From assembly GCA_009928435.1 (NCBI GenBank), contig JAABNQ010000013.1, forward strand, positions 1-64,000: a stretch of 64,000 nucleotides of DNA, in the 5' to 3' direction. Below, piece by piece: positions 1 to 7,721 of this stretch (position 1 is the stretch's first letter; each line of letters begins with the position of its first letter). The stretch is from Bacillus sp. HF117_J1_D (GTDB lineage: Bacteria > Bacillota > Bacilli > Bacillales > Bacillaceae_C). A model generated the notes under the pieces. It worked only from the letters and a program-made list of their open reading frames with translations, did no database searches and was not told where the DNA came from. A program made the translations under genes and the position numbers.

Positions 1-344
1 TTTACCAATAACCCCTAAATTAGTTTTTAGTAAATTTACTTTCGTAATTTGGGATCATCAGTTTCATAGTCATGTTTGGCAATTTTGATTTTCTTCCCAT
101 CAATTGGACCTGCTTCATCCAGCTGCTTTTGTAAAAGCTTGACCGTATTCGCTTGGGAGCTTCCAAGGGTGGAGGCAGGGCCTGTTTCAGCAATGATGAC
201 GCCAATTTTAATTTCATCACTATTTTTAGCGCCTGATTCTTCTTTAGCATCGCTATTACTTTTATCAATTCCACAGCCAGAAACGATGAACATACATACG
301 AACCCTACAATAAGTATCCATTTCTTTTTGTACCATTCTTTCAT
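1..344 (-). pseudogene. Branched-chain-type ABC substrate-binding lipoprotein, frameshifted and running off the window
   Basis: The ATG at 344 follows a GGGGG ribosome binding site. The product starts with a basic N-terminus, a hydrophobic stretch and the lipobox VSGC, so it should be exported and lipid-anchored. After a linker comes EIKIGVIIAETGPAST, the start of a type I periplasmic-binding fold (LivJ/Leu-Ile-Val family). The frame stops at 36-38, far short of the family's 350-400 residues. Reading from position 39 in another frame gives VNLLKTNLGVIGK to the window edge, which resembles the expected continuation, so a frameshift is likely. It lies downstream of the gentisate genes on the same strand and might have served aromatic acid uptake; that is inference. 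Confidence 0.6.
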
Positions 345-361
345 GTTCAAAACCCCCTTAT

Positions 362-505
362 TTTATATCAAAAAATGCGCCTTGGCGTATTTCCACCCAA
401 ATTTTATCGTGCTCCGCTCTTCAGCCGGATTTTGAACCCCCACTGAATGGAATAACAATATGCATTCATCTCGACACTTACAGATGTCAGAGACTACTGC
501 TGAAA
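362..505. repeat. Dispersed repeat family R, copy 1 (shortened)
   Basis: It opens with AATGCGCCTTGGCGTATTT and ends with CAGAGACTACTGCTGAA. The same opening and closing blocks recur at about 1198-1380 and 34378-34562, with diverged copies near 22325 and 22921. This copy lacks the middle part (the AAATCTG...GAGGCTTT block). Confidence 0.65.
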
Positions 506-1143
506 GAAGTTAAAATCATCACAACAGGGTATCTAGATATTTTTCTGCCGTCCTACATTTCCTAAGATTTTGAATATTATAAATAAAAATAATGATGAGT
601 GCGGGTTCCTTCACCTCGAATGAATGCGTTTTCATATTGTCACTGTAAGTATAATAAAGGCCTAAGGTCATGTATATCCATAATGTGCAGGAAAAACAAA
701 CTTCGTATTCAACAATATGATGTACAGGTTTCCTTGATTTTCTGAATGAATGACGAGTAGTCTTGTCAATGCTTAAGGGTTTCTTTTTAAAAGTAGCCAT
801 TTCCTCCCATTGCTTTTTTCCACAATTTAGAATACCATGTCTTCAGTTTCTAGCTTTCCTTCCAGCAGCTAATATATTGGAGAAAAGCCTTTATTTTGGG
901 TATTCTATTAACGTTTTATCAAAAACCTTTTCTTTGTCGATAGACATAAAGAAAACAATACAACTTCAGACTAGGTTGTGAAATGTAAAGTTTAATCTAA
1001 AAGTCCGCTAGGCGATCGAGTTGGATGACTTCTTCACTAGTCCTCCCTGCACTTAACGACACTGGAACATCTATCCGTCGGAGCTCGATAAGTATCATTC
1101 CGTAACATAGTGATACAGTAAAGCATTCAATAGTACGCCGCAT
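506..1143. other. Gene-poor spacer
   Basis: No convincing gene. An open frame on the minus strand at 519-800 has no recognisable domain, no good ribosome binding site and overlaps an equally weak plus-strand frame, so I do not call it. The stretch may hold decayed sequence. Confidence 0.5.
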
Positions 1144-1183
1144 AAAAAAAACCCATTCCCAAGACTTTGCTTCGAGAATGGAC
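1144..1183 (-). terminator. Candidate rho-independent terminator downstream of gtdA
   Basis: On the minus strand CCATTC and GGAATGG pair around a short loop and are followed by a run of eight T. It lies about 200 bp past the gentisate dioxygenase stop, beyond repeat copy 2. Confidence 0.45.
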
Positions 1184-1197
1184 TTTTATTGTTCAAT

Positions 1198-1380
1198 CAA
1201 ATGCGCCTTGGCGTATTTGCGTCCAGATTTTATGGAGCTCCACTCGATAAGTTCCTCTGAAAAATCTGTGGCACCCGCCAGAGGCTTTTTTTCAGCCGAG
1301 ATTTGAACCCCCAACTAAATGGAATACCATTATGCATTACTCCCACCATTTACAAAAGTGGGGGACTTCTGCTAAATGAA
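1198..1380. repeat. Dispersed repeat family R, copy 2 (full length)
   Basis: About 183 bp, from AAATGCGCCTTGGCGTATTTG to GGGGGACTTCTGCTAAATGAA. It abuts the stop codon of the gentisate dioxygenase. It is collinear with copy 3 (34378-34562) over the whole length, with indels. It contains the small palindrome CGCCTTGGCG at one end and a CCCACCATTTACAAAAGTGGG hairpin near the other. Confidence 0.7.
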
Positions 1381-1381
1381 T

Positions 1382-2497
1382 TTAAACCATGACTGGCTTA
1401 AATTCTGATTTTACTTCCTGATTGCCATTATTTGTATCGAGCTCCTGCTTCTTCTCCAAACCGAATTTCTCTAGAATTGGCAAATCATTCGTTTGGAAGA
1501 GATACGTATCTTCCTCTGCGATGTGCTCATGCCATGCCCAGTTTGGAACAACGAAATAGTCGCCTTTTTCCCAGTCAAAACGAACACCATTAATAATCGA
1601 GTAACCTGAGCCTTCATGTACATGGTAGATAGAGGCGTGTGTATGGCGATGTGCCTTCGAATGAAATCCTTTTGGAAGCATTTGCATCCACGCTGCTATG
1701 GTTGGGCATGCTGTTTGACCGTTAGAAGGATTGATATACTCGACTGCATAACCATCAAACGGATCTGGATCGAACCTGCTCAATCCTTGAATGGCAGCTT
1801 CGGTTTGCTTCCATTTAAAGTTTCCGAGTGGCGCCTTTTTCTCATTTCGGTCGCCAATCGGACGAACCATTCCGCCTTCATAGCGCTGCTGCGAATAATT
1901 ATCCGGCAAAGATGGTTTTTCGAGTTTATCTGGATATGGCTCAAAGAATGTCCCGCCAAGATAGTAGATCGTCGGAATATCCAGACAGTCCATCCAAATC
2001 ATCGGTTTATCTCCAGGATGGCCATGCCCATGCCATAATCCATTAGGTGTTGTCAGGAAGTCGCCTCGTTCCATAAACAGACGCTCGCCTTGCACAATAG
2101 TGTAGGCTCCTTCTCCTTCCATCACAAACCTTAATGCATTTTGGACATGACGATGAGAAGGCGCTTCTTCCCCAGGCAATATCAATTGAACGGCTGCGTA
2201 AAGGGTTTGAGTTGTCGATGCCCATCCCCAAGGTTGACGATAATTCAATCCTGGATTCTGCAAGTAAATTGCGCGACGTTCACCACCGCGTTCTGGTGTA
2301 AAAATCTCAGTTGCTTCCATCAATTTTTTGTACAGAAGATCGTGCTTCCATAAATATGCCTGTGCATGAGGTTCAGGAGTATGCTTCATTAAGTCAGGGA
2401 TTGCATTCCAAAGCGGTCCAAGGTGATACTGTTCAATATCTCTGTTAAAATCCTGAACCAAAGAGCTTTCAAAAAAAGAATTTTTTTCAGCCATCAT
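1382..2497 (-). CDS. gtdA: Gentisate 1,2-dioxygenase
   Basis: 371 residues, the usual length for the family. This is a bicupin Fe(II) ring-cleavage enzyme that opens gentisate (2,5-dihydroxybenzoate) to maleylpyruvate in the cytosol. The N-terminal cupin has APSHRH (His115, His117) and a further His cluster in LWHGHGH (His156), the expected iron ligands. A second cupin starts near KAHRHTHASIYHVHEGSG and lacks the full ligand set, as in known gentisate dioxygenases. The start is ATGATG, nine bases after AAAAGGGGAG. The two other pathway enzymes lie upstream on the same strand, but a repeat array of about 530 bp separates them, so joint transcription is uncertain. Confidence 0.9.
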   Translation of the reverse strand: MMAEKNSFFESSLVQDFNRDIEQYHLGPLWNAIPDLMKHTPEPHAQAYLWKHDLLYKKLMEATEIFTPERGGERRAIYLQNPGLNYRQPWGWASTTQTLYAAVQLILPGEEAPSHRHVQNALRFVMEGEGAYTIVQGERLFMERGDFLTTPNGLWHGHGHPGDKPMIWMDCLDIPTIYYLGGTFFEPYPDKLEKPSLPDNYSQQRYEGGMVRPIGDRNEKKAPLGNFKWKQTEAAIQGLSRFDPDPFDGYAVEYINPSNGQTACPTIAAWMQMLPKGFHSKAHRHTHASIYHVHEGSGYSIINGVRFDWEKGDYFVVPNWAWHEHIAEEDTYLFQTNDLPILEKFGLEKKQELDTNNGNQEVKSEFKPVMV

Positions 2498-2574
2498 AAT
2501 CTCCCCTTTTATACAAATTGAACAAATGATTTACGGTTAATTTCGGATCGAATTGAACATGTACAACAATATTT

Positions 2575-3110
2575 TCATATTTGGACAGCATTACCGAAAT
2601 TCGGATAGTATTTTCATATTTTGGATAGTATTCTCCGAACTTCGGACAGTATTTCTGTATTCTGGACAGTATTGCCCGCATTTCGGATAGTATTTCTTTA
2701 TTCCGGACAGTATTCTCCAAATTTCGGATAGTATTCCTTTATTTTGGACAGTATTCCCGAAATTCGGACAGTATTTCTTTATTCTGGACAGTACTACCCG
2801 AAATTCGGACAGTATTCCTTTATTTTGGACAGTACTACCGAAATTCGGATAGCATTTTCATATTCTGGACAATACTACCCGAAATTCGGACAGTATTTCT
2901 GTATTCTGGACAGTACTACCGAAATTCGGATAGCATTTTCATACTCTGGACAGTATTACCCGCATTTCGGATAGTATTTCTTTATTCTGGACAGTATTCG
3001 CCGCATTTCGGACAGTATTTCTGTATTCCGGACAGTACTACCGAAATTCGGATAGTATTTTCATATTCCGGACAGTATTTCCCGCATTCCGGACAGTATT
3101 TTCCTAATTT
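2575..3110. repeat. Tandem array, 26 copies of GGAYAGYA at 20/21-bp spacing
   Basis: The core GGA(C/T)AGTA occurs at 2583, 2603, 2623, 2644, 2664, 2685, 2705, 2726, 2746, 2766, 2786, 2807, 2827, 2847, 2867, 2888, 2908, 2928, 2948, 2969, 2989, 3010, 3030, 3050, 3070 and 3091. Steps are always 20 or 21 bp (mean about 20.3). Two half-units tend to alternate, TTCGGACAGTATTTC and TTCTGGACAGTAYT, giving a higher-order unit near 41 bp. CCGAAATTCGG palindromes lie at many junctions. Open frames across the array are repeat translations, not genes. Confidence 0.9.
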
Positions 3111-3131
3111 ATATTATTTGAACCTTCTCTT

Positions 3132-3626
3132 TTATTTTAACTTGGATAAATTACGTTGAATCTGTCCGTTGTGTCCCTGGATATGCCCGACAATAAGCTT
3201 ATCAACAATAAACCGTACAGGTTTCCCATCAAAGTTCGGGTTGCGGCTAGGAGCAACCATTTGGAGCTGTTCATCAGTCAATATGCTCAAAGTTTCCTTA
3301 ATTTGGGTTGGAATCTTCTTCAGATCCTCAAAAACTTTATCCACCGACAAGTTATCTACAGTCTTTTCGTCTACAGCCTCGAGACGAATTTTATTCGTGT
3401 GGTCCCTTCCCCATACATCTTCAGGGCTTTGAATGATTTGACGGATTTCCCCCAGCCAGAAAGGAATGGCTTCAGCTACGTGTGCAACCACTTGCATGAT
3501 GGACCATTCTTCTTCGGAGGGCTTCCAACGGATCGTATCCTCAGGAAGTTCCTTTACAGTGTTCGACATCTCCTCAATTGCAGCATTTACATCTTGAATG
3601 GCTTGCTGCTGAAACTCACCTGCCAT
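3132..3626 (-). CDS. DinB-family protein, candidate thiol-dependent maleylpyruvate isomerase
   Basis: 164 residues, full length for a DinB four-helix-bundle protein. His49 (in VVAHVAEA), His148 and His152 (in HIQGHNGQ) match the family's metal triad. Mycothiol-dependent maleylpyruvate isomerase of actinobacteria belongs to this superfamily. Here the gene sits between a fumarylpyruvate-hydrolase-type gene and gentisate dioxygenase, exactly the missing isomerase step, and Bacillaceae use bacillithiol. I infer a bacillithiol- or glutathione-independent isomerase; the sequence alone proves only the fold. Its ATG follows GGAGG and lies 3 bp after the upstream stop, so it is translated with the hydrolase. 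The ordinary alternative is a DinB/YfiT-type metalloenzyme of unknown substrate. Confidence 0.75.
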   Translation of the reverse strand: MAGEFQQQAIQDVNAAIEEMSNTVKELPEDTIRWKPSEEEWSIMQVVAHVAEAIPFWLGEIRQIIQSPEDVWGRDHTNKIRLEAVDEKTVDNLSVDKVFEDLKKIPTQIKETLSILTDEQLQMVAPSRNPNFDGKPVRFIVDKLIVGHIQGHNGQIQRNLSKLK

Positions 3627-3629
3627 GAT

Positions 3630-4562
3630 TTATCCCTCCACTTTTCTCACTTTGTTCTCAAGTACGCCTACTTTATCAACTTCAATGCGTACGACATCCC
3701 CATCTTTCAAAAATGCTTGCGGCTCTCTCGCTACCCCTACTCCTCCTGGTGTACCAGTCAAAATGACATCTCCCGGTTCAAGCGTCATTAATTCAGATAG
3801 GAACTCTACGAGGCGCTGCACAGTGAATACAAGATTCGCAGTGTTGGAACGTTGTCTCTCTTCTCCATTAACAGATAGTGAAATTTCAAGACCAGCTGGA
3901 TCGGTCAACTCATCAGAAGTAACAAGCCAAGGACCCATTGGCGCAGTGCCATCAACCGCTTTTCCTTGCAGCCATTCGATTGTTCGACGTTGGATATCCC
4001 GATATGTAACATCATTAACAATCGTGTAACCTGCAACATAATCAAGTGCATCTTCCTGAGATACATTCTTAGCTCGCTTCCCCACGACAAATGCAAATTC
4101 TGCTTCATAGTCAAGTTGTTCAGAAATTGGATAAAAAGGAATATCATCTTCTGGACCAACAATTGTATTGGCAAATTTTGCAAAAAGAACCGGATGTGAA
4201 GGCAATTCACGCCCCATTTCCAAAATATGTTCACGATAATTATGGCCAACACAAATCATTTTTCCAGGTTCAGTTACAGGAGCACCAATTTGCACATCTT
4301 TTTTATTGAAAACAAGCTGAACAGCACTTTCATTATTCAAAGCAAATTGAACAGATTCTTTGGCAAGCTCCAAGCTCTCTTTCCCACCTTGCAAGAACCC
4401 TTTCATATCAGTCGGAATATATGCCTCGGAAATTTTCTCAGCTCTTATTTTCCCTTCAGACTCCAATTTCGCTTTAAAAGCAGCATTCAAATCAATAACT
4501 TGTTCTCCTTCAACGGCACCGATTCTCGTTAAACCATTTTGTGTAAAAGTGACCAGCTTCAT
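3630..4562 (-). CDS. Fumarylacetoacetate-hydrolase family protein, probable fumarylpyruvate hydrolase
   Basis: 310 residues. After an N-terminal segment of about 80 residues comes the FAH fold: ICVGHNYREH, then DYEAEFAFVVGK with the acidic metal ligands, NDVTYRDIQRR, and GDVILTGTPGGVG near the C-terminus. The family hydrolyses C-C bonds in 2-oxo acids using Mg2+ or Mn2+. With gentisate dioxygenase and the DinB protein as neighbours, the likely reaction is fumarylpyruvate to fumarate plus pyruvate. Related FAH proteins also act on other ring-fission products or decarboxylate oxaloacetate, so the substrate is inferred from context. First gene of the leftward operon, divergent from the IclR regulator. 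Confidence 0.85.
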   Translation of the reverse strand: MKLVTFTQNGLTRIGAVEGEQVIDLNAAFKAKLESEGKIRAEKISEAYIPTDMKGFLQGGKESLELAKESVQFALNNESAVQLVFNKKDVQIGAPVTEPGKMICVGHNYREHILEMGRELPSHPVLFAKFANTIVGPEDDIPFYPISEQLDYEAEFAFVVGKRAKNVSQEDALDYVAGYTIVNDVTYRDIQRRTIEWLQGKAVDGTAPMGPWLVTSDELTDPAGLEISLSVNGEERQRSNTANLVFTVQRLVEFLSELMTLEPGDVILTGTPGGVGVAREPQAFLKDGDVVRIEVDKVGVLENKVRKVEG

Positions 4563-4629
4563 TTTACCCTCTCCTTTTAATTCACTTATAGATAACTTTG
4601 TTCTCTTAAATAAAATTTATCGTATCCGC

Positions 4630-4672
4630 TTTCAATTGTCAATATTGAAAAATAACAATTGGACAGATTTAT
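4630..4672. promoter_or_regulatory. Candidate operator region between FAH gene and IclR gene
   Basis: This AT-rich divergent intergenic region has two CAATTG-centred repeats (TTTCAATTGTCAATATTG and AACAATTGGACAG) and the inverted pair TCAAT/ATTGA. IclR proteins bind short palindromes in just this position. No binding consensus is known for this protein, so the site is a guess from position and symmetry. Confidence 0.35.
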
Positions 4673-4719
4673 AAATCTATGACATGATAAGTCCAAAAGT
4701 TTAAAAGGGGTTTTTGGAA

Positions 4720-5487
4720 ATGGACAAAAATAAAACGATTCCTGTCATTCAATCGTTGCAAACAGGAATCGGCATACTTGAGTTATTTATTAGCGAAGAC
4801 CGTCCTCTAAAGTTTTCCGAAATCCAGGAACTCTCGGGAATCACAAAAAGCAATTTGCATAAATACTTAAATACGTTAACCATTACAGGATTACTTTATC
4901 GTAACAAGGACCATGGTTATTACCAGCTTGGAAGTAAGTTAATCGAATTTGGAAATGCTGCCATTGGGAGCGTCGATTTAATACAGCAGGCAAGCCAGTT
5001 CTTAAAAAAGATAAGCCGGGAGTTGCAGCTCACTGCACTGCTGAACGTCTGGACGCATGATGGCCCTGTCATTGCAAACATATGGAACAGTCAACCAGGG
5101 CTTAATATAGGTGCACAAATCGGAACTCGGCTGCCTATTCTCTCATCCGCTGGAAAAGTCTATGTAGCGTTTAAGGATCATGCTGAGGTTAAAGAATGGA
5201 CACAAAGAGAACTTAAACATTTAACAGCTGAATCGAAACAACAGTTAGAAAGTGAACTGCCAAACATACAAAAAAACTATTTTTCATATGCGGCAGAACC
5301 GCTAATAAAGCACGTCTCCTCTTTCAGCGTTCCGATACTCGACTATAGTAACGATATGCTCGGCTGCATTACTATCGTCGGCTTTACACATCTCATTCCC
5401 AGTTCGCATGATGATAACATGAGTTCTTTTGTCCTTGAACAGGCATTTGAACTTTCGGAAAGCTTCGGCTGGAAAAAAAGGGAGTAG
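4720..5487 (+). CDS. IclR-family transcriptional regulator of the gentisate genes
   Basis: About 255 residues. An N-terminal winged helix-turn-helix (about residues 10-75, with LKFSEIQELSGITKSNLHKYLNTL) precedes the IclR effector-binding GAF-like domain. Two starts are possible; I take ATG 4720, nine bases after AAAAGGGG, over TTG 4714, which lies too close to that site. It is transcribed away from the FAH/DinB genes. IclR members commonly control aromatic catabolism genes next to them and respond to a pathway acid. Whether it activates or represses cannot be told. Confidence 0.85.
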   Translation: MDKNKTIPVIQSLQTGIGILELFISEDRPLKFSEIQELSGITKSNLHKYLNTLTITGLLYRNKDHGYYQLGSKLIEFGNAAIGSVDLIQQASQFLKKISRELQLTALLNVWTHDGPVIANIWNSQPGLNIGAQIGTRLPILSSAGKVYVAFKDHAEVKEWTQRELKHLTAESKQQLESELPNIQKNYFSYAAEPLIKHVSSFSVPILDYSNDMLGCITIVGFTHLIPSSHDDNMSSFVLEQAFELSESFGWKKRE

Positions 5488-5539
5488 ATGTATCTAGCTG
5501 TCGTGCCTATAAAACTGCTATTCCTGTGAGCATACAGAT

Positions 5540-5800
5540 GGAACTGGCAGCGTAAACCGTTCCCATTCCATCGCTCGCTCTCCATTGCGATGTGATGAAC
5601 GATCCCAACGCCCATTTGTCCTCTTTGTACCCGATTTACTTTTAGATCGATAATATTCCCAATATCAGTTGAAGGGCGGAAGCGGCCGTAGTCTCCTTCT
5701 TGACCTATCCATTCTAGTCCCATTACTTTTTCCAGCAATTCTGCTGTTTTTTCAGGCTTAGTTGAGTATAGGGTCGCACCCCCAAAGCCTCCTACTCATT
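5540..5800 (-). pseudogene. Relic of a ring-cleaving (VOC/glyoxalase) dioxygenase, MhqO-like
   Basis: One minus-strand frame gives GGFGGATLYSTKPEKTAELL followed by EKVMGLEWIGQEGDYGRFRP, NIIDLK and GVGIVHHIA. These match the second VOC module of Bacillus ring-cleaving dioxygenases. There is a stop just before this part, no N-terminal module, and the frame degenerates after HHIAMES. B. subtilis MhqO, a quinone-detoxifying dioxygenase, is controlled by MhqR; an MhqR-like gene and operator lie immediately upstream here. Confidence 0.65.
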
Positions 5801-5847
5801 TTCTGTCCCAATTAACCTCCTCATCAACAAAACAATTAGAATTTGTA

Positions 5848-5865
5848 TATTACTAATTCGAGATA
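5848..5865. promoter_or_regulatory. MhqR-type operator upstream of the mhqO relic
   Basis: TATTACTAATTCGAGATA matches the MhqR box TATCTCGAATTCGAGATA as I recall it at 15 of 18 positions. It lies between the regulator's stop and the dioxygenase relic, so the site outlived its target gene. Confidence 0.55.
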
Positions 5866-5880
5866 ATTACTCAAAAAAAT

Positions 5881-6345
5881 TTAGAAGTTCTGTGCGTGAT
5901 ATCCTAACTTTTTTAATTGTTCAATCATGATCTTTTGCTCATCTATTGTTAGACCCGCACAAATTTCTTTAAGGGTCAACTGATGTTTAGGGAAAACTGC
6001 ATCCATTAAGTCCGTTCCATCTGGGGTAATAGTCGCATAGGTGATACGTCGATCTTTTGGACAGGCTCTTCTCTTGAGTAATTTCTTCTTTTCTAGCTTA
6101 TCCACTACATACGTAATGCTGCTGCTTGCAATCAATACCTTTTCACCGATTTTTTGTATTGGCTGCTCACCTTTACTATAAATCATCTCGAGAACAGCAA
6201 ATTCCGTTGGATTTAACCCCAAGGATTTTATATCATCTTCCACACGTTTCTTTATGGAATTTAATGCCTTCGTTAACACAGTAAATAGTTTTAAGGACAA
6301 TTTTTCCTCTGTTTGTTCTTGTATTTTCTCTTCCATCAATATCAT
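5881..6345 (-). CDS. mhqR: MarR-family regulator, MhqR-like
   Basis: 154 residues with the MarR winged-helix core: FAVLEMIYSKGEQPIQKIGE, then SSSITYVVDKLEKKKLLKR and a wing ending in RRITYATITPDG. It looks like B. subtilis MhqR, the repressor of quinone- and azo-compound detoxification genes (mhqNOP, mhqED, azoR2). Support comes from an MhqR-like palindrome directly upstream (6356-6373), a second one downstream (5848-5865) and the adjacent mhqO-like relic. The residues needed for ligand sensing are not established. The ATG is 4 codons before MEEK; either methionine could be used. Confidence 0.75.
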   Translation of the reverse strand: MILMEEKIQEQTEEKLSLKLFTVLTKALNSIKKRVEDDIKSLGLNPTEFAVLEMIYSKGEQPIQKIGEKVLIASSSITYVVDKLEKKKLLKRRACPKDRRITYATITPDGTDLMDAVFPKHQLTLKEICAGLTIDEQKIMIEQLKKLGYHAQNF

Positions 6346-6355
6346 TCCTTCAAAA

Positions 6356-6373
6356 TATCTCTAATTCAAGATA
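6356..6373. promoter_or_regulatory. MhqR-type operator of mhqR itself
   Basis: TATCTCTAATTCAAGATA is a near-palindrome (7 of 9 pairs) matching TATCTCGAATTCGAGATA at 16 of 18 positions. It lies 11 bp before the start codon region of the regulator, as expected for autorepression. Confidence 0.6.
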
Positions 6374-6399
6374 ACTATACAATAAATCTATTGTCTAAT

Positions 6400-6740
6400 C
6401 AACTAGATTTTTCAAAAAAATATGTCTTAACTGTTTATTATAGGCTGCATCGAAAGGTCCATCCTCCTTGGCAAGAATTAGGATAACTAAGGAGAATTTT
6501 TTGACATGAGGGCTTGCATCGTCAATTCAGACAGGATTTTACGCAGCCCCCACTGCACCGGCATTAATATACGAAAAATTTTCTATCATTGGTGTACCTT
6601 CTTCATCGCCAACAAGTTTTTTGTTTACACCTTTCCGTTAAGAAGACTCTGATCAGCTTCTTCTCACCTTTTCACCCATAAAAGCAAATAAACTTTTGAA
6701 TTTCACTTTTCTTTCAGACTCCCTTTTTATACTTATCAAT
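6400..6740. other. Spacer with decayed coding-like sequence
   Basis: No intact gene. On the minus strand about 6420-6610, protein-like text such as MIENFSYINAGAVGAA and VILILAKEDGPFDAAYNKQL is interrupted by two stops, so this may be a relic I cannot identify. TATACT at 6727 could be the -10 of the next operon; no good -35 was found. Confidence 0.35.
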
Positions 6741-6760
6741 CAGAGGAGGAAGATGAAAAA

Positions 6761-7444
6761 ATGAAAAAGTTTATGATAATGATGATGTCTATTTTCCTTT
6801 TGCTAAACATTTCACATGTTTCTGTTAAAGCAGATGACGACCACCATCATAAGGAGAAAAAATATTATAAAAAGTACAAATATTATAAGGGAGACTGGGG
6901 AGATGATCATGATTTTGATGACGATGATTATGATGATTACGATGAGTATGATGATGACGAAGATGAGGAGGATCATGAACATTATGATAATGAGGGAACG
7001 GACAATAATAAGAGTATAACCAGCCAATGGTACCTATGGACTAGAATATCGGGAACGTTAAAAGGTGAATTGCCGTTTTCTGAACCTAAAAATATAACTT
7101 TTCAACATAACAACTCAAAGGAACAACTTTCTTTATACTGTATTCCGATGAATGGAGAACTTTTTATCCCAGGCAAAAGCGTTGGTGAATTCCTAGGTGC
7201 AAAAGCTTCATTCTATCCTACTAGTCGTATTCTTGAACTGAACTTGAATCATACAGAGCTAATATTTCGCTCCGATACAAATGTATCATATGAAAATAAA
7301 ATGAAAACCCCCATTCCGGCTAAAGCAATGTTTTTTAATGAAGATGTTTACTTACCAATTAGTGTCGTGGCGAATGGCTTGGGGTTTTCTATAAAATGGG
7401 ATGCAAAACAGGAAGTTATTTATTTTCAAGAAATGAACAATTAA
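6761..7444 (+). CDS. Secreted copper-amine-oxidase N-terminal (stalk) domain protein with His/Asp-rich region
   Basis: 227 residues. A signal peptide (MKKFMIMMMSIFLLLN, cleavage likely near VKA-DD) is followed by a low-complexity segment, about residues 25-85, made almost only of D, H, E, Y and K. The C-terminal 110 residues resemble the copper amine oxidase N-terminal-like domain found in many secreted Bacillales proteins (IPMNGELFIPGKSVGEFLGA, LPISVVANGLGFSIKWD). This domain is structural, not catalytic. The acidic/His stretch could bind metal ions. It is first in an operon with a small membrane protein, ApbE and a ferric-reductase-like protein (gaps of 15 to 18 bp). Its exact role is unknown. 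Confidence 0.8.
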   Translation: MKKFMIMMMSIFLLLNISHVSVKADDDHHHKEKKYYKKYKYYKGDWGDDHDFDDDDYDDYDEYDDDEDEEDHEHYDNEGTDNNKSITSQWYLWTRISGTLKGELPFSEPKNITFQHNNSKEQLSLYCIPMNGELFIPGKSVGEFLGAKASFYPTSRILELNLNHTELIFRSDTNVSYENKMKTPIPAKAMFFNEDVYLPISVVANGLGFSIKWDAKQEVIYFQEMNN

Positions 7445-7459
7445 AGGAGGACGTATAAC

Positions 7460-7705
7460 ATGAAACCTAAGAAAAAAGCTAAATGGATCATTGGAACAAC
7501 AGGAGCAGCTTTTTCGGCCTTTGTTCTTACACAAATCGATAACCCGGAAGCTGCAAAAGATCCTATTCAGCCAGATATCGTTATAAATGAATCGATGTCT
7601 GACCGGGAAAAAGAACTGCTTGCATTAGACTGGACGAATTATGAAATAACTCCGGATCAGTCATATGAAAAAAAACGCAGCGACCGAACAACAAGAAGGA
7701 CTTAA
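7460..7705 (+). CDS. Small membrane-anchored protein of the ApbE operon
   Basis: 81 residues. A basic start (MKPKKKAKW) leads into one hydrophobic segment (about residues 10-25), then a polar, outward-facing tail with MSDREKELLALDW and a C-terminal SDRTTRRT. I know no named family. Its position directly before ApbE and the Thr-rich tail make it a candidate for modification by ApbE, but the classical flavinylation motif (Asp-x-x-Ser/Thr-Gly-Ala-Thr) is not present. The ribosome binding site is AAAGGAGG. Confidence 0.75.
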   Translation: MKPKKKAKWIIGTTGAAFSAFVLTQIDNPEAAKDPIQPDIVINESMSDREKELLALDWTNYEITPDQSYEKKRSDRTTRRT

Positions 7706-7721
7706 TAGGTGATGGAGAAAA

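Noticed and set aside
519-800. 93-codon minus-strand frame
   Set aside because: No family, no ribosome binding site, and an overlapping plus-strand frame of equal quality.
2744-2974. Protein-coding frame rich in YSGQYYPKFGQY-like text
   Set aside because: It is the translation of the phased repeat array; frames of similar quality exist on both strands and none has a ribosome binding site.
2575-3110. CRISPR array
   Set aside because: No constant repeat with unique spacers; every 20-21 bp unit is a variant of the same sequence, and no cas genes are near.
6812-7027. Hydrophobic minus-strand frame
   Set aside because: It is the reverse reading of the Asp/His/Tyr-rich segment of the stalk-domain protein.
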